Of a stretch of 64,000 bases of DNA, positions 17,230 to 24,658 are shown in pieces; within the stretch, counting starts at the first letter, position 1, and each line of letters begins with the position of its first letter. The notes under the pieces are model-generated. The model saw only the letters and a list, made by a program, of their open reading frames with translations. It did not search any database and was not told the DNA's origin. Both the position numbers and the translations under genes were made by a program. Source of the stretch: CALAED01 sp036555725 (GTDB lineage Bacteria; Actinomycetota; Actinomycetes; Streptosporangiales; Streptosporangiaceae); assembly GCA_036555725.1 (NCBI GenBank), contig DATBKU010000130.1, positions 62,001 through 126,000 of the forward strand. Reading direction: 5' to 3'.

Positions 17230-17769
17230 TCACGTGCGCACGGACGGAGCGCGGTGCTCCAGGGCCTGGCGCAACTGGGCTCGCCCACGGTGGATGCGGC
17301 TGCGCACGGTGCCGAGCTTGACCCCGAGCGTGGCCGCCACCTCTTCGTATGTCAGGCCCTCGATGTCGCAGAGCACGACGGCCGCCCGGTACTCCGGCGA
17401 CAGCGCGTCGAGCGCGGCCTGGATGTCGGCGTCGAGGTGCTGTTCGTCGTACGCGACGGCGGGCGTCGGCTCGCGGCCCATCAGGCGGTCGGCGGCGTCC
17501 TCGGGCAGGGAGTCGAAGCGGATGCGCTGTTTACGGCGCACCCGGTCCAGGAACAGGTTCGTGGTGATGCGATGGAGCCAGCCCTCGAAAGTGCCTGGCG
17601 AATATGACGACAACGACCTGAAGACCCGGACGAAGACGTCCTGCGTCAGGTCCTCGGCGTCGTGCTTGTTGCCCGTCAGCCGGTAGGCGAGCCGAAACAC
17701 CCGAGCCGAGTGTTCACGGACGATGTCCTCCCAGCTCGGTGGCGTCCACGCGACAGCGCCTGCGGTCAC
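17230..17769 (-). CDS. sigE: ECF RNA polymerase sigma factor, SigE-like
   Basis: A 179-residue ECF sigma factor. Region 2 reads ARVFRLAYRLTGNKHDAEDLTQDVFVRVF and GTFEGWLHRITTNLFLD; region 4 reads LSPEYRAAVVLCDIEGLTYEEVAATLGVKLGTVRSRIHRGR (described here in pieces of the gene's ends). It resembles mycobacterial SigE closely in these segments, including the WTPPSWEDIV start. The usual neighbours, a zinc anti-sigma factor and htrA, are missing. GTG start with GGGGTAAGC upstream. Probably an envelope-stress sigma factor whose control partner lies elsewhere. Confidence 0.88.
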   Translation of the reverse strand: MTAGAVAWTPPSWEDIVREHSARVFRLAYRLTGNKHDAEDLTQDVFVRVFRSLSSYSPGTFEGWLHRITTNLFLDRVRRKQRIRFDSLPEDAADRLMGREPTPAVAYDEQHLDADIQAALDALSPEYRAAVVLCDIEGLTYEEVAATLGVKLGTVRSRIHRGRAQLRQALEHRAPSVRT

Positions 17770-17800
17770 CGCTTACCCCTACCCCCGCCTGATGCGAAAT

Positions 17801-17857
17801 CGTTACGGACTAAGCATGCCTCTTTCCAGATAAGAGCCGCGTAAGGCCCCCGTAACG
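17801..17857. repeat. CGTTACGG/CCGTAACG inverted repeat upstream of sigE-like gene
   Basis: CGTTACGG (17801-17808) is mirrored by CCGTAACG (17850-17857), 41 bases apart, in the divergent gap between the sigma factor and the acyl-CoA synthetase remnant. It could be a regulator site or two ECF-type promoter elements in opposite directions. Role not established. Confidence 0.3.
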
Positions 17858-17965
17858 GCAGGTTCGGTGTGACCCAATTCATCGGGGCGCAAGGTTGTTC
17901 CAGCTCGTAATCTCCTGGTAGCCAAGAGCGAGCGATCTTGCCCACTCCCACCCCCGAGGATCTCG

Positions 17966-18565
17966 ATGGCGCGCAGCCACAACCTGGCCGACCTGCTCGA
18001 ACTACTCGCCGGCGCGGACCCGGACCGGCCCGCTCTCGTCGCGGGCGACCGCCGGCTGACGTACGGGGAACTCAACGAGCGGGCCGGCCGGATCGGCCAT
18101 CACCTGGCCGCGGCCGGCGTCGAGCCGGGCGAGCACGTCGCGATCCTCGCCCACAACCGGGTCGAGTGGATCGAGTCGATGCTCGGTGCGTACAAGGTCC
18201 GGGCGGTGCCGATCCCGGTCAACTTCCGATACGTCGCCGACGAGCTCCGGCACGTGCTGTACGACTCCGACTCCGTCGCGCTGATCGAGGTGGCGCTCAA
18301 GGCGCATCCGGACGTGTACGACGCGGTGGTGGTCGGCCTGCCGGACGAGCGGTTCGGTCAGCGGGTCGCCGCGGCGGTGGCGCCGGCACCCGGAGCCGCG
18401 CCCACCCTGGAGCGGCTCGCCGAGCACTGTCGTAGCCGGATGGCCGGCTTCAAGGTGCCGCGTGAGCTGCGGCTGGTCGACGCCGTGCAGCGGAGCGCAA
18501 CCGGCAAGTCCGACTACACCTGGGCCAGGTCGGTCTTCGCGGGCGCCACATCGCCACGAACCTGA
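17966..18565 (+). pseudogene. Acyl-CoA synthetase with large in-frame internal deletion
   Basis: Only 199 codons, against about 540 in this family. Residues 1-105 match the N-terminus of an AMP-forming acyl-CoA synthetase (LTYGELNERA, AGVEPGEHVAIL, VPIPVNFRYVADELRHVLYD). At about 18281-18293 the sequence jumps without a frameshift to the C-terminal domain (EVALKAHPDVYDAVVVGLPDE, then RSRMAGFKVP and the ATGKSDY catalytic-Lys loop). The central ~340 residues, with the TSGTTG-type P-loop and most of the active site, are missing, so it cannot adenylate an acid. ATG 17966 and a GAGG RBS are intact. A deletion remnant is most likely; an assembly error is the alternative. Confidence 0.8.
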
Positions 18566-18574
18566 CGTCGAGAG

Positions 18575-18620
18575 TCAGGCCTGGGCGGGCTCACGTCTGG
18601 CGGGCTCAGGCCTGGGCGGG
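18575..18620. repeat. 15-bp direct repeat duplicating the rho 3' end
   Basis: TCAGGCCTGGGCGGG occurs at 18575-18589 and again at 18606-18620. The second copy contains the rho stop codon (TGA on the minus strand) and its last four sense codons. The spacing, 31 bp, and loosely similar flanks suggest a small tandem duplication of the gene end. Confidence 0.6.
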
Positions 18621-19820
18621 TGAGGTCTGCCGGACCTGGCTCAGGAACTCGACGTTGGACGACGTCTCGGCGATCTTGTCGCGCAGCAGCTCGATGGCCT
18701 GCTGGGACTCGAGGCCCTGCAGCACCCGGCGCAGCTGCCAGGTCACCTGGAGCTCTTCGGGCGACATGATGAGGTCGTCGCGCCGCGTGCTCGACGGGTT
18801 GACGTCCACGGCGGGGAAGAGGCGCTTTTCGGCGAGCTGCCGGCTGAGCCGCAGCTCCATGTTGCCGGTGCCCTTGAACTCCTCGAAGAAGACCTCGTCC
18901 ATGCGCGAGCCGGTCTCGACGAGCGCGGTCGCGAGGATGGTCAGCGAGCCGCCGTTCTCGATGTTGCGGGCGGCGCCGAGGAACCGCCGCGGCGGATGGA
19001 TGGCGGTGGTCGCCACCCCGCCCTGCAGGATGCGAGCGCTGTTCGGGGCCTGCAGGTTGTACGCGCGGCCGAGGCGGGTGATCCCGTCGAGGAGGACGAC
19101 GACGTCGTGGCCCTGCTCGACGAGCCGCTTGGCCCGCTCAATGGCCAACTCGGCGACCGCGGTGTGGTCGGCCGCCGGCCGGTCGAAGGTGGAGTGGATG
19201 ACCTCCGCGGCGCCCGGCACCGAGCGCTGGAAGTCGGTGACCTCCTCGGGACGCTCGTCGACGAGGACGATCATCAGGTGGACTTCGGGGTGGTTCTTCG
19301 TGATGGCCTTCGCGATGTCCTTCAGGACCATCGTCTTACCGGCCTTCGGCGGCGAGACGATCAGTCCGCGCTGGCCCTTGCCGATCGGGCTCACCAGGTC
19401 GATGATCCGCGTGGTCGACGACCCGTCCTCGAGCCGCAGCCGGTCTTGCGGGAAGAGCGGCGTCAGGTTGGCGAAGTCGGGGCGGTCGGCGCCGGGCTGG
19501 GCGCCGTTGACACTGTCGACGCGGGCGAGCGCGGGGTGCTTCTCCCGCTTGCCTCGCGGCGGGCGGGTGGCTCCCTCGATCGCGTCGCCCGTACGCAGCC
19601 CGCTCTTGCGGACCTGGGCGGCCGGCACGTACACGTCGCCGGGGCCCGGCAGGTAGCCGCCGGTACGCACGAAGCCGTGGCCGTCGACGATCTGCAGCAC
19701 GCCGGCGACCGGCGTGAGCTCCTCGGCCTGCGCGGCCGACTGTGCGGGCGGTTGCTTGGTCGGCTGCTGGGCCGGCTGCTTGGCCTGCGCGCGGGTCGGA
19801 GCTTCTGTGGTCATTGTCAT
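18606..19820 (-). CDS. rho: Transcription termination factor Rho, short form
   Basis: A 404-residue Rho. Residues 1-45 are a Gln/Pro/Ala-rich tail; ~46-110 is the RNA-binding cold-shock-like domain (GFVRTGGYLPGPGDVYV); the motor has Walker A PPKAGKT, VDERPEEVTDF, DGITRLGRAYN (usually DSITRLARAYN), a Q-loop and GTGNMEL. The long, basic N-terminal extension typical of actinobacterial housekeeping Rho (600-700 residues) is absent, and several conserved motor residues differ, so this may be an accessory Rho. ATG 19820 has GAGAGG ten bases upstream. It is divergent from the MerB-like gene. Confidence 0.9.
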   Translation of the reverse strand: MTMTTEAPTRAQAKQPAQQPTKQPPAQSAAQAEELTPVAGVLQIVDGHGFVRTGGYLPGPGDVYVPAAQVRKSGLRTGDAIEGATRPPRGKREKHPALARVDSVNGAQPGADRPDFANLTPLFPQDRLRLEDGSSTTRIIDLVSPIGKGQRGLIVSPPKAGKTMVLKDIAKAITKNHPEVHLMIVLVDERPEEVTDFQRSVPGAAEVIHSTFDRPAADHTAVAELAIERAKRLVEQGHDVVVLLDGITRLGRAYNLQAPNSARILQGGVATTAIHPPRRFLGAARNIENGGSLTILATALVETGSRMDEVFFEEFKGTGNMELRLSRQLAEKRLFPAVDVNPSSTRRDDLIMSPEELQVTWQLRRVLQGLESQQAIELLRDKIAETSSNVEFLSQVRQTSPAQA

Positions 19821-20118
19821 TTGGTGTTTTCCTCTCGGGAAAAGAACTTTGAAGGTGTGGGATGAGGCGCCAGCTGCCCAGAGCACGGCGTGCCGTAACG
19901 GCGCGGCGTGCCAAACGGCGCGGCGCGAGAAACCCGATGTGGCGTTGACGCGGTGTGCACGATCCGCGCACGGGCCAGATCAGCGATCAGAGAAGTCCGC
20001 GGCACTTTCTGCGGCTGGACTGGGAAGGGGCTCTCTCACCGGCATGGCCGGGAGCTCTTCAAGCCAGTACCCACCATACACGAGGTCAATCTCCTGGTAG
20101 CTACGCCAGGATGGGGGC
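19821..20118. other. Rho leader and divergent intergenic region, no gene seen
   Basis: About 300 bp between rho and the MerB-like gene. Next to rho there is an imperfect GC-rich repeat built on ACGGCGCGGCG and GGCGTGCC (19881-19935). A TATGGT word on the minus strand near 20075 could be the rho -10, which would give a leader of ~250 nt, long enough for autoregulation as known for E. coli rho. CCTGG/CCAGG around GTAGCTAC (20093-20110) lies just before the MerB-like start. Confidence 0.4.
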
Positions 20119-20784
20119 GTGGACATCGAGGAGCTGCGCCTGTCCGTGTACGAGTCGTTCGCCACGACCGGGCGGCCGCCGGCCGTCGCGGCGCTGGCCG
20201 AGTCGCTCGGCGTGCCCGAGCCCGAGGTACGGCAGGGGCTGCAGGCCCTGCACGCCCAGCGGCACGTAGTGCTGAGTGCGGGCGGCGACATCGTCATGGC
20301 CCATCCGTTCTCCGCCGTACCGCTGGGCTTCGCCGTCATGGGCGCCGCGACGCTGTGGTGGGGCGGGTGTGCCTGGGACTCCTTCGCGCTCCCGCATCTG
20401 CTGCCCGACGAGCCAGAGGTGCTGGTCTCTACCCGCTGCCGTGGTTGCGGGGCGCCGCACGCGTGGGCCGTCGGCCGTGACGCGCCGCCCCCCGGCGATC
20501 AAGTGGCGCATTTCCTCGTGCCAGTGGCCCACATGTGGGACGACGTGGTGCACACGTGCGATAACCAGAGGATGTTCTGCGACGCCGGCTGCGTGGAGCG
20601 CTGGCTGAAAACCACCAATAACAAGCGCGGCTACGTGATGGATATTCCCACGCTGTGGCGATTCGCCGCGCACTGGTACGACGGCCGCCTGGAGCGCGGC
20701 CACGTACGGCGTGAGCCGGTCGAGGCCGCGGCGCACTTCCGTTCCGTAGGCCTGCACGGCGCCTTCTGGGGCCTCCCCTCCTAG
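20119..20784 (+). CDS. Alkylmercury lyase (MerB) family protein
   Basis: A 221-residue protein. Residues ~1-60 form a winged-helix-like region, as in MerB. The MerB active-site pattern is visible: CxxD in GGCAWDSF (~88), matching MerB Cys96/Asp99, and FC in MFCDAGC (~152), matching Cys159. An additional CRGCG pair (~110) could bind a metal. No merR, merA or merT is nearby, so a role in organomercury resistance is uncertain; actinobacteria carry many such orphan homologues. GTG start with AGGATGGGG upstream. Its stop overlaps the convergent trpS stop by four bases (shared CTAG). Confidence 0.75.
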   Translation: MDIEELRLSVYESFATTGRPPAVAALAESLGVPEPEVRQGLQALHAQRHVVLSAGGDIVMAHPFSAVPLGFAVMGAATLWWGGCAWDSFALPHLLPDEPEVLVSTRCRGCGAPHAWAVGRDAPPPGDQVAHFLVPVAHMWDDVVHTCDNQRMFCDAGCVERWLKTTNNKRGYVMDIPTLWRFAAHWYDGRLERGHVRREPVEAAAHFRSVGLHGAFWGLPS

Positions 20785-21821
20785 TAATTCATGGCCGTCC
20801 GCACGTCCGCGAGCGTGCGTTCGGCGACCGCGTTGGCCCGCGCGTTGCCGGTCGCCAGCACCTCACGTAGGTAGCCGTGGTCCGCCGCGTACTCGACACG
20901 CCGGGCACGGATCGGCCGCAGGAACTCGTTGACCGACTCGGTGACGGTCCGCTTGAGCGCCGCAGCGCCGCTCCCGATGCCGGCGGCCACCTCACGCGGG
21001 TCGCGGCCCTGGCAGAGCGCCGCGAGCAGGACGAGGTTGGACACCTCCGGCCTGGTCTCCGGGTCGTACGTGATGTCCCGTCGCATGTCGGTCTTGGCAC
21101 GCTTGATCAGCCGGGCCGTCTCGTCCGGCGTCGCCGACAGCCCGATGGCGTTGCCGCGGCTCTTGCTCATCTTCTGCCCGTCGATGCCGAGCAGGCTGGG
21201 CGCCTCCGAGAGCAGCGCGTCGGGCACGGGAAACACCGGGCCGTACCGGTCGTTGAACCGCCGCGCGACCGTACGGGTGATCTCCTGGTGCGGCAGCTGA
21301 TCCTTGCCGACCGGAACCAGGTTGGCCTTGCAGAACAGGATGTCGGCCGCCTGGTGGACCGGGTACGTGAACATCAACCCGCTGACCGACGCCTGGCTCG
21401 ACACCGCGATCTCCTCCTTGACCGTCGGGTTGCGCCGCAGCTCGGCCACGGTGACCAGCGACAGGAACGGCAGCAGCAGCTGGTTGAGGGCCGGTACGGC
21501 GCTGTGCCGGAAGATCGTGGCTTTGCCCGGATCGATGCCGACCGCCAGGTAGTCGGCGATAAGCCCTTCGACATGCTCGGGCAACCGGTCGGCGACGTCC
21601 CGGTCGGTCAGCACCTGGTAGTCGGCGATGAGGACGTACAGCTCCACGCCGGCGCGCTGCAGCCGTACGCGGTTGGCCAGCGTGCCGAAGTAGTGGCCAA
21701 GATGCAGCGGCCCGGTGGGTCTGTCTCCCGTCATGATCCGGAATCTCGCGGGATCCCCCGCGATCCGTTCCTCCAGCTCGCCGCTGCGCCGGCGCGTGGT
21801 CGTCAGTGTGTTGGTATGCAT
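20781..21821 (-). CDS. trpS: Tryptophanyl-tRNA synthetase, probably the inducible auxiliary form
   Basis: A 346-residue class I aminoacyl-tRNA synthetase that charges tRNA-Trp. The HIGH motif is PLHLGHY near residue 40, and KMSKS is intact near residue 205 (DGQKMSKSRGN). TYPVHQAADILF and VPVGKDQLPH are TrpRS active-site segments. The gene is preceded by a Trp-Trp leader peptide and a terminator/antiterminator pair, so expression should rise when charged Trp-tRNA is scarce. Streptomyces coelicolor controls an auxiliary, indolmycin-resistant TrpRS in the same manner, which suggests a resistance or starvation role here. Confidence 0.93.
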   Translation of the reverse strand: MHTNTLTTTRRRSGELEERIAGDPARFRIMTGDRPTGPLHLGHYFGTLANRVRLQRAGVELYVLIADYQVLTDRDVADRLPEHVEGLIADYLAVGIDPGKATIFRHSAVPALNQLLLPFLSLVTVAELRRNPTVKEEIAVSSQASVSGLMFTYPVHQAADILFCKANLVPVGKDQLPHQEITRTVARRFNDRYGPVFPVPDALLSEAPSLLGIDGQKMSKSRGNAIGLSATPDETARLIKRAKTDMRRDITYDPETRPEVSNLVLLAALCQGRDPREVAAGIGSGAAALKRTVTESVNEFLRPIRARRVEYAADHGYLREVLATGNARANAVAERTLADVRTAMNY

Positions 21822-21872
21822 GGCGATCTCCTCGTAGTCGGGAGTCGCCCGGGCAGCACGCCCCGTCGCACA

Positions 21873-21938
21873 TAAAGAAGGGCCGTCCGACCGGACGACC
21901 CTGCATCGCGCATGAGAGAAGGCCGTCCTACGACGGCC
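21873..21938 (-). promoter_or_regulatory. Trp attenuator of trpS: pause hairpin, antiterminator, terminator
   Basis: On the minus strand four arms can be read. Arm 1 GGCCGTC (21938-21932) overlaps the second Trp codon and pairs with arm 2 GACGGCC (21927-21921). Arm 2, as GGACGGCC (21928-21921), can instead pair with arm 3 GGTCGTCC (21900-21893) with one G-U. Arm 3, as GGGTCGTCCG (21901-21892), pairs with arm 4 CGGACGGCCC (21889-21880), followed by TTCTTTATG (21879-21871), a terminator. A ribosome stalled at the Trp codons would cover arm 1 and favour 2:3, permitting read-through. Confidence 0.88.
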
Positions 21939-21966
21939 ACCAGCTCAGGCACGACAAACGATCCAT
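21928..21966 (-). CDS. trpL: Trp leader peptide MDRLSCLSWWPS
   Basis: A 12-codon ORF, ATG at 21966 to TAG at 21928, encoding MDRLSCLSWWPS. Its adjacent TGG TGG codons sit directly on arm 1 of the attenuator. No Shine-Dalgarno is needed if the transcript is leaderless: TATGAT ends six bases before the ATG. It senses the supply of charged Trp-tRNA by ribosome stalling. Confidence 0.88.
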   Translation of the reverse strand: MDRLSCLSWWPS

Positions 21967-21972
21967 ATCCCC

Positions 21973-21978
21973 ATCATA
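21973..21978 (-). promoter_or_regulatory. -10 element TATGAT for leaderless trpL-trpS transcript
   Basis: TATGAT on the minus strand is six bases upstream of the leader-peptide ATG, the distance expected if transcription starts on the A of ATG. No good -35 is visible. Confidence 0.6.
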
Positions 21979-22168
21979 GGTCACGCCCACGTCAGCCACA
22001 CAGACTCTTGCGCCGGGTCCCACCGCACCCACCCCGGCGGCTTCCCGAATCCAGTTGATTACGCACCGCACACGGGGCGCAATAGACACAGCTTCTGGCA
22101 CTGGCTGGAGGAAGTGAGCTCGGGACGTCTCCAGACGGAGAGGGGCCGGGCTTCGCGCTTTCTGGGCC

Positions 22169-22354
22169 TTACCGCTGCTTGAGCGTTGTTGTGAAGGTAC
22201 GCCAGGCGGCGTGGGTGAAGGTGAGTGCGGGACCGTCCGAGTTCTTGCTGTCTCGTACGGCCACGAAGCCAAGCTTTTCGGCGACCTCGACGCATTCGCC
22301 GCCATCAGGGCCGCTGTGGCTGGACTTACGCCACACGGCGCCGGTCAGCTCCAT
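22169..22354 (-). CDS. DUF397 protein, WhiJ-cluster partner
   Basis: A 61-residue protein with the DUF397 pattern: W-R-K-S-S-H-S near the start, CVEVAE, VAVRDSK and a Trp/Phe end. Its ATG lies ten bases inside the 3' end of the upstream regulator gene, so translation is coupled. In Streptomyces, DUF397 proteins pair with DUF5753 HTH regulators (WhiJ-like) and are thought to modulate their DNA binding in development or antibiotic control. Confidence 0.92.
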   Translation of the reverse strand: MELTGAVWRKSSHSGPDGGECVEVAEKLGFVAVRDSKNSDGPALTFTHAAWRTFTTTLKQR

Positions 22355-23148
22355 CGTTCCGCCGTCCTCTTAATAAATTCGAGGGACTCTTGCTGCGAGA
22401 GCGCGGCCGTGCGTACGGACTCCCAAGCGTCCGTCGCCTCTACAACGTCCTCTGGGATGCCGAGCGCAAAGCTGCGCACGGCCGTCTCCACGTACGCTAC
22501 CTGCTGGCCGTCTACGTCGGCGATCGTAAACGAGCTCTTGAGGCCAAGGTGTATCGCGCCATTCGGGACGACCTGGATACTGAGCCGAGGGCTGACGCTT
22601 CCTACTAGGTGCATGAGCTGATCGCGCATGATCGCGGCGTCGCCTATTTGGCGGTGTAGTACCGCTTCGTCAAATACGCAGTGGAGCTTGGGCGGAGGCG
22701 GGTCCTCTCGAGTCAGGATGGCCTGCCGACCTAGTCGAGCAGCCACCGCTTGCTCGTCTGCGCTTAGTAGGGCGCGGGCGTACGCCTCGTTCTGCAGCAA
22801 TCCGTACACCACGGACAACTGGTATGTCCGTAGTCGTGTCGCTCTGGTTTCCACACTCAGCCAGGGTGGGAACCAGGCGGGGAAGCCTGCCTTGACTTCG
22901 AGTTCGCGGAGTTTGCCGAGAAGGCGGGTGAGTGCACCGTCGGTGTTGAGTGCGCGGTCGCAGGCTACGGCGAGCTCGTCGGAGGGGTTGCGCCTGGCGG
23001 TCTCGACCGAGCTCAGGGTGGCCACGGAGAAGTTGATGGCGGCGGCGAGCTGTTGCAGGGTCCAGCCGGCGGCCTCTCGGTAGTACCTCAGCTCGGCTCC
23101 CCATACGGCCATTGGGCTATGTGCGTCGAGATCCTTGGCGGGCGGCAT
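22345..23148 (-). CDS. Helix-turn-helix regulator with DUF5753 (WhiJ/Scr1 type)
   Basis: A 267-residue regulator. An XRE HTH at ~15-75 (ELRYYREAAGWTLQQLAAAI, VATLSSVETARRNPS) is followed by the DUF5753 ligand-type domain (~85-265: YQLSVVYGLLQNEAYARALL, FDEAVLHRQIG, VQVVPNGA-like region). ATG 23148 with GGAGAG was chosen; upstream in-frame codons to 23496 belong to the promoter and would run antisense to the divergent gene. It forms the trio with DUF397 (downstream) and the HATPase (divergent). Confidence 0.92.
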   Translation of the reverse strand: MPPAKDLDAHSPMAVWGAELRYYREAAGWTLQQLAAAINFSVATLSSVETARRNPSDELAVACDRALNTDGALTRLLGKLRELEVKAGFPAWFPPWLSVETRATRLRTYQLSVVYGLLQNEAYARALLSADEQAVAARLGRQAILTREDPPPPKLHCVFDEAVLHRQIGDAAIMRDQLMHLVGSVSPRLSIQVVPNGAIHLGLKSSFTIADVDGQQVAYVETAVRSFALGIPEDVVEATDAWESVRTAALSQQESLEFIKRTAERWS

Positions 23149-23296
23149 GGGTTCTCTCCGGTTCTGCAGGGTTTTACGGCCTAGACGCTGCGGGCGTACA
23201 AGGTTTGGCTTGTGGTGACATCCGTACATAGCGTAAAGAGAACACGTCAGGCTCAGGGGCGGAAAGCAACGATTCGATGGGCAAGGAGCCGAGACC

Positions 23297-23749
23297 GTGC
23301 CGTACGCCACCACCTGCGGAACCATCCATGAGCCGGGCGACCGGTGCGGCACGCTGCTCGGTGCGGCGCGGCTGCCCATGCGAGAGGAGTCGGTCGCGGT
23401 CGCGCGGTTGCTGGTGGTGAACGTGGCTCGGGTCTGGAACGTGCCGAGCGACGTCCTCGACATCGCCGAGCTACTGGCCTCGGAGATCGTCACCAACGCC
23501 GTCGTCCATGCGAAGGGCCCGCGGGACGGGACGGTATGGGTGGCGGCGCTGCGTAGCGGCGAGCGGCTGATCGTGGAGTGTCACGACCCGAGCCGGGACG
23601 TGCCGCGGCTGCTGCTCGATCCAGACCCGCTGCGCGAGAACGGGCGCGGACTGTGCCTCGTGACGAACCTGGCGTACGACTCCGGCGTGCACCTGACCGA
23701 GGAGCCGGGGAAGTCGGTGTGGTTCGAGCTGGTCGCGTGGCCCTACTGA
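23297..23749 (+). CDS. ATP-binding HATPase protein (RsbW/AbaA-like), WhiJ-cluster partner
   Basis: A 150-residue GHKL ATPase domain protein: N box ELLASEIVTNAVVHA (~60), G1 VECHDPS (~97) and G2 ENGRGLCLV (~118). It belongs to the anti-sigma/RsbW-like group typical of actinomycetes. GTG start with AAGGAG at 23283-23288. It is divergent from the WhiJ-type regulator, the standard arrangement of these clusters, so the 148-bp gap probably holds sites for that regulator. The 3' end overlaps the convergent GH16 gene by 7 bp. Confidence 0.88.
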   Translation: MPYATTCGTIHEPGDRCGTLLGAARLPMREESVAVARLLVVNVARVWNVPSDVLDIAELLASEIVTNAVVHAKGPRDGTVWVAALRSGERLIVECHDPSRDVPRLLLDPDPLRENGRGLCLVTNLAYDSGVHLTEEPGKSVWFELVAWPY

Positions 23750-24528
23750 TGAGTGCGGCCGACGTAGATGTTGCGGGCCCGGTAGAAGGTGTCGGAGGTG
23801 GGGCCAGGGGAGCCGGACGAGCCTTCCATCTGCAGGTTGACGATGATCCACATGGGCTTGCCGACGAAGCCGCGGGCATGGTGGACGGCCTTCCACACGC
23901 CGTCGAGGTAGTAGTGGATGTCCACGTCGGTGGTGCTGACCTTGGTGATCCAGGCGCGGTAGGCGTGCCAGCTGCCCGGTGATGAGACGCCGCTGACCGT
24001 GCTGTCGACGTCGGAGGACGACCGGAAGGTGTTGAACCAGTTGTTGGAATTGCCCTTGAATTCCAGGATGTCGCTCTCGGGCGGCCAGCTGTTCACGCCG
24101 GTCAGCCAGAACGCCGGCCAGGTGCCTCGCGTCGAAGGAGCCTGGAACTCGCCCTTGACCTCATAGTTGGGGAACTGGTCGGTGACGACGACCTGGTCCT
24201 TCGCGTGGATGGCACCGGAGTGGTAGCGGATCGGGAGATGCGGCGAGGCGCTGCTCGTGCCCTCGTCCCAGGAGATGCGGGCGGCCCGTAGGGTGAGGAC
24301 GCCGCCGGACAGAGATATGTGGTTGTGGTCCGTCGGGCTGCCGTACATGCGGGCGGAGCCGTTGTGGTCGGAGCCCCAGGGATAGAGGTAGGCCCACTCC
24401 GCCTCGAAGGCGCCGTAGCTGGAGAGGGAGCTCGTATCGATCACGGTCTCCCACGTCGCGGCGTGAGCCGTACCGGGGCTGATCAAGGCCGCCGCCACCA
24501 GCAGCGCCACGGCCAGGCTCCTACGCAT
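23743..24528 (-). CDS. Secreted glycoside hydrolase family 16 protein
   Basis: A 261-residue exported enzyme. Residues 1-23 are a signal peptide (MRRSLAVALLVAAALISPGT, cleavage after AHA). The GH16 catalytic motif ExDxxE is ESDILEF near residue 155, with the two Glu as nucleophile and acid/base. The mature protein has many Trp/Tyr of a beta-jelly-roll (WPAFWLTG, WITKVSTTDVDIHYYLDG). Likely substrate is a beta-1,3/1,4-glucan or related polysaccharide. ATG 24528 with GGAGG five bases upstream was chosen over 24570. No carbohydrate-binding module is attached. Confidence 0.88.
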   Translation of the reverse strand: MRRSLAVALLVAAALISPGTAHAATWETVIDTSSLSSYGAFEAEWAYLYPWGSDHNGSARMYGSPTDHNHISLSGGVLTLRAARISWDEGTSSASPHLPIRYHSGAIHAKDQVVVTDQFPNYEVKGEFQAPSTRGTWPAFWLTGVNSWPPESDILEFKGNSNNWFNTFRSSSDVDSTVSGVSSPGSWHAYRAWITKVSTTDVDIHYYLDGVWKAVHHARGFVGKPMWIIVNLQMEGSSGSPGPTSDTFYRARNIYVGRTHQ

Positions 24529-24658
24529 CTCGTCCTCCCGGGTGCCGTACGCGGGAGGATCGTCGATCAAGGAGTCGTTGTCTAGTTTGTCCGGTTCGGC
24601 CCCGAGGTGTGGCCCCGGCTACCTGCGCGGTCGGCCGCGGCGGCCGTGAAAACAGCGG

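Noticed and set aside
16337..17686. 449-codon plus-strand frame opposite the hydrolase and sigma factor
   Set aside because: Antisense shadow of two well-supported minus-strand genes.
21822..22020. T-box riboswitch for trpS
   Set aside because: No T-box sequence or specifier loop; the leader peptide with Trp-Trp and four-arm structure explains the region better.
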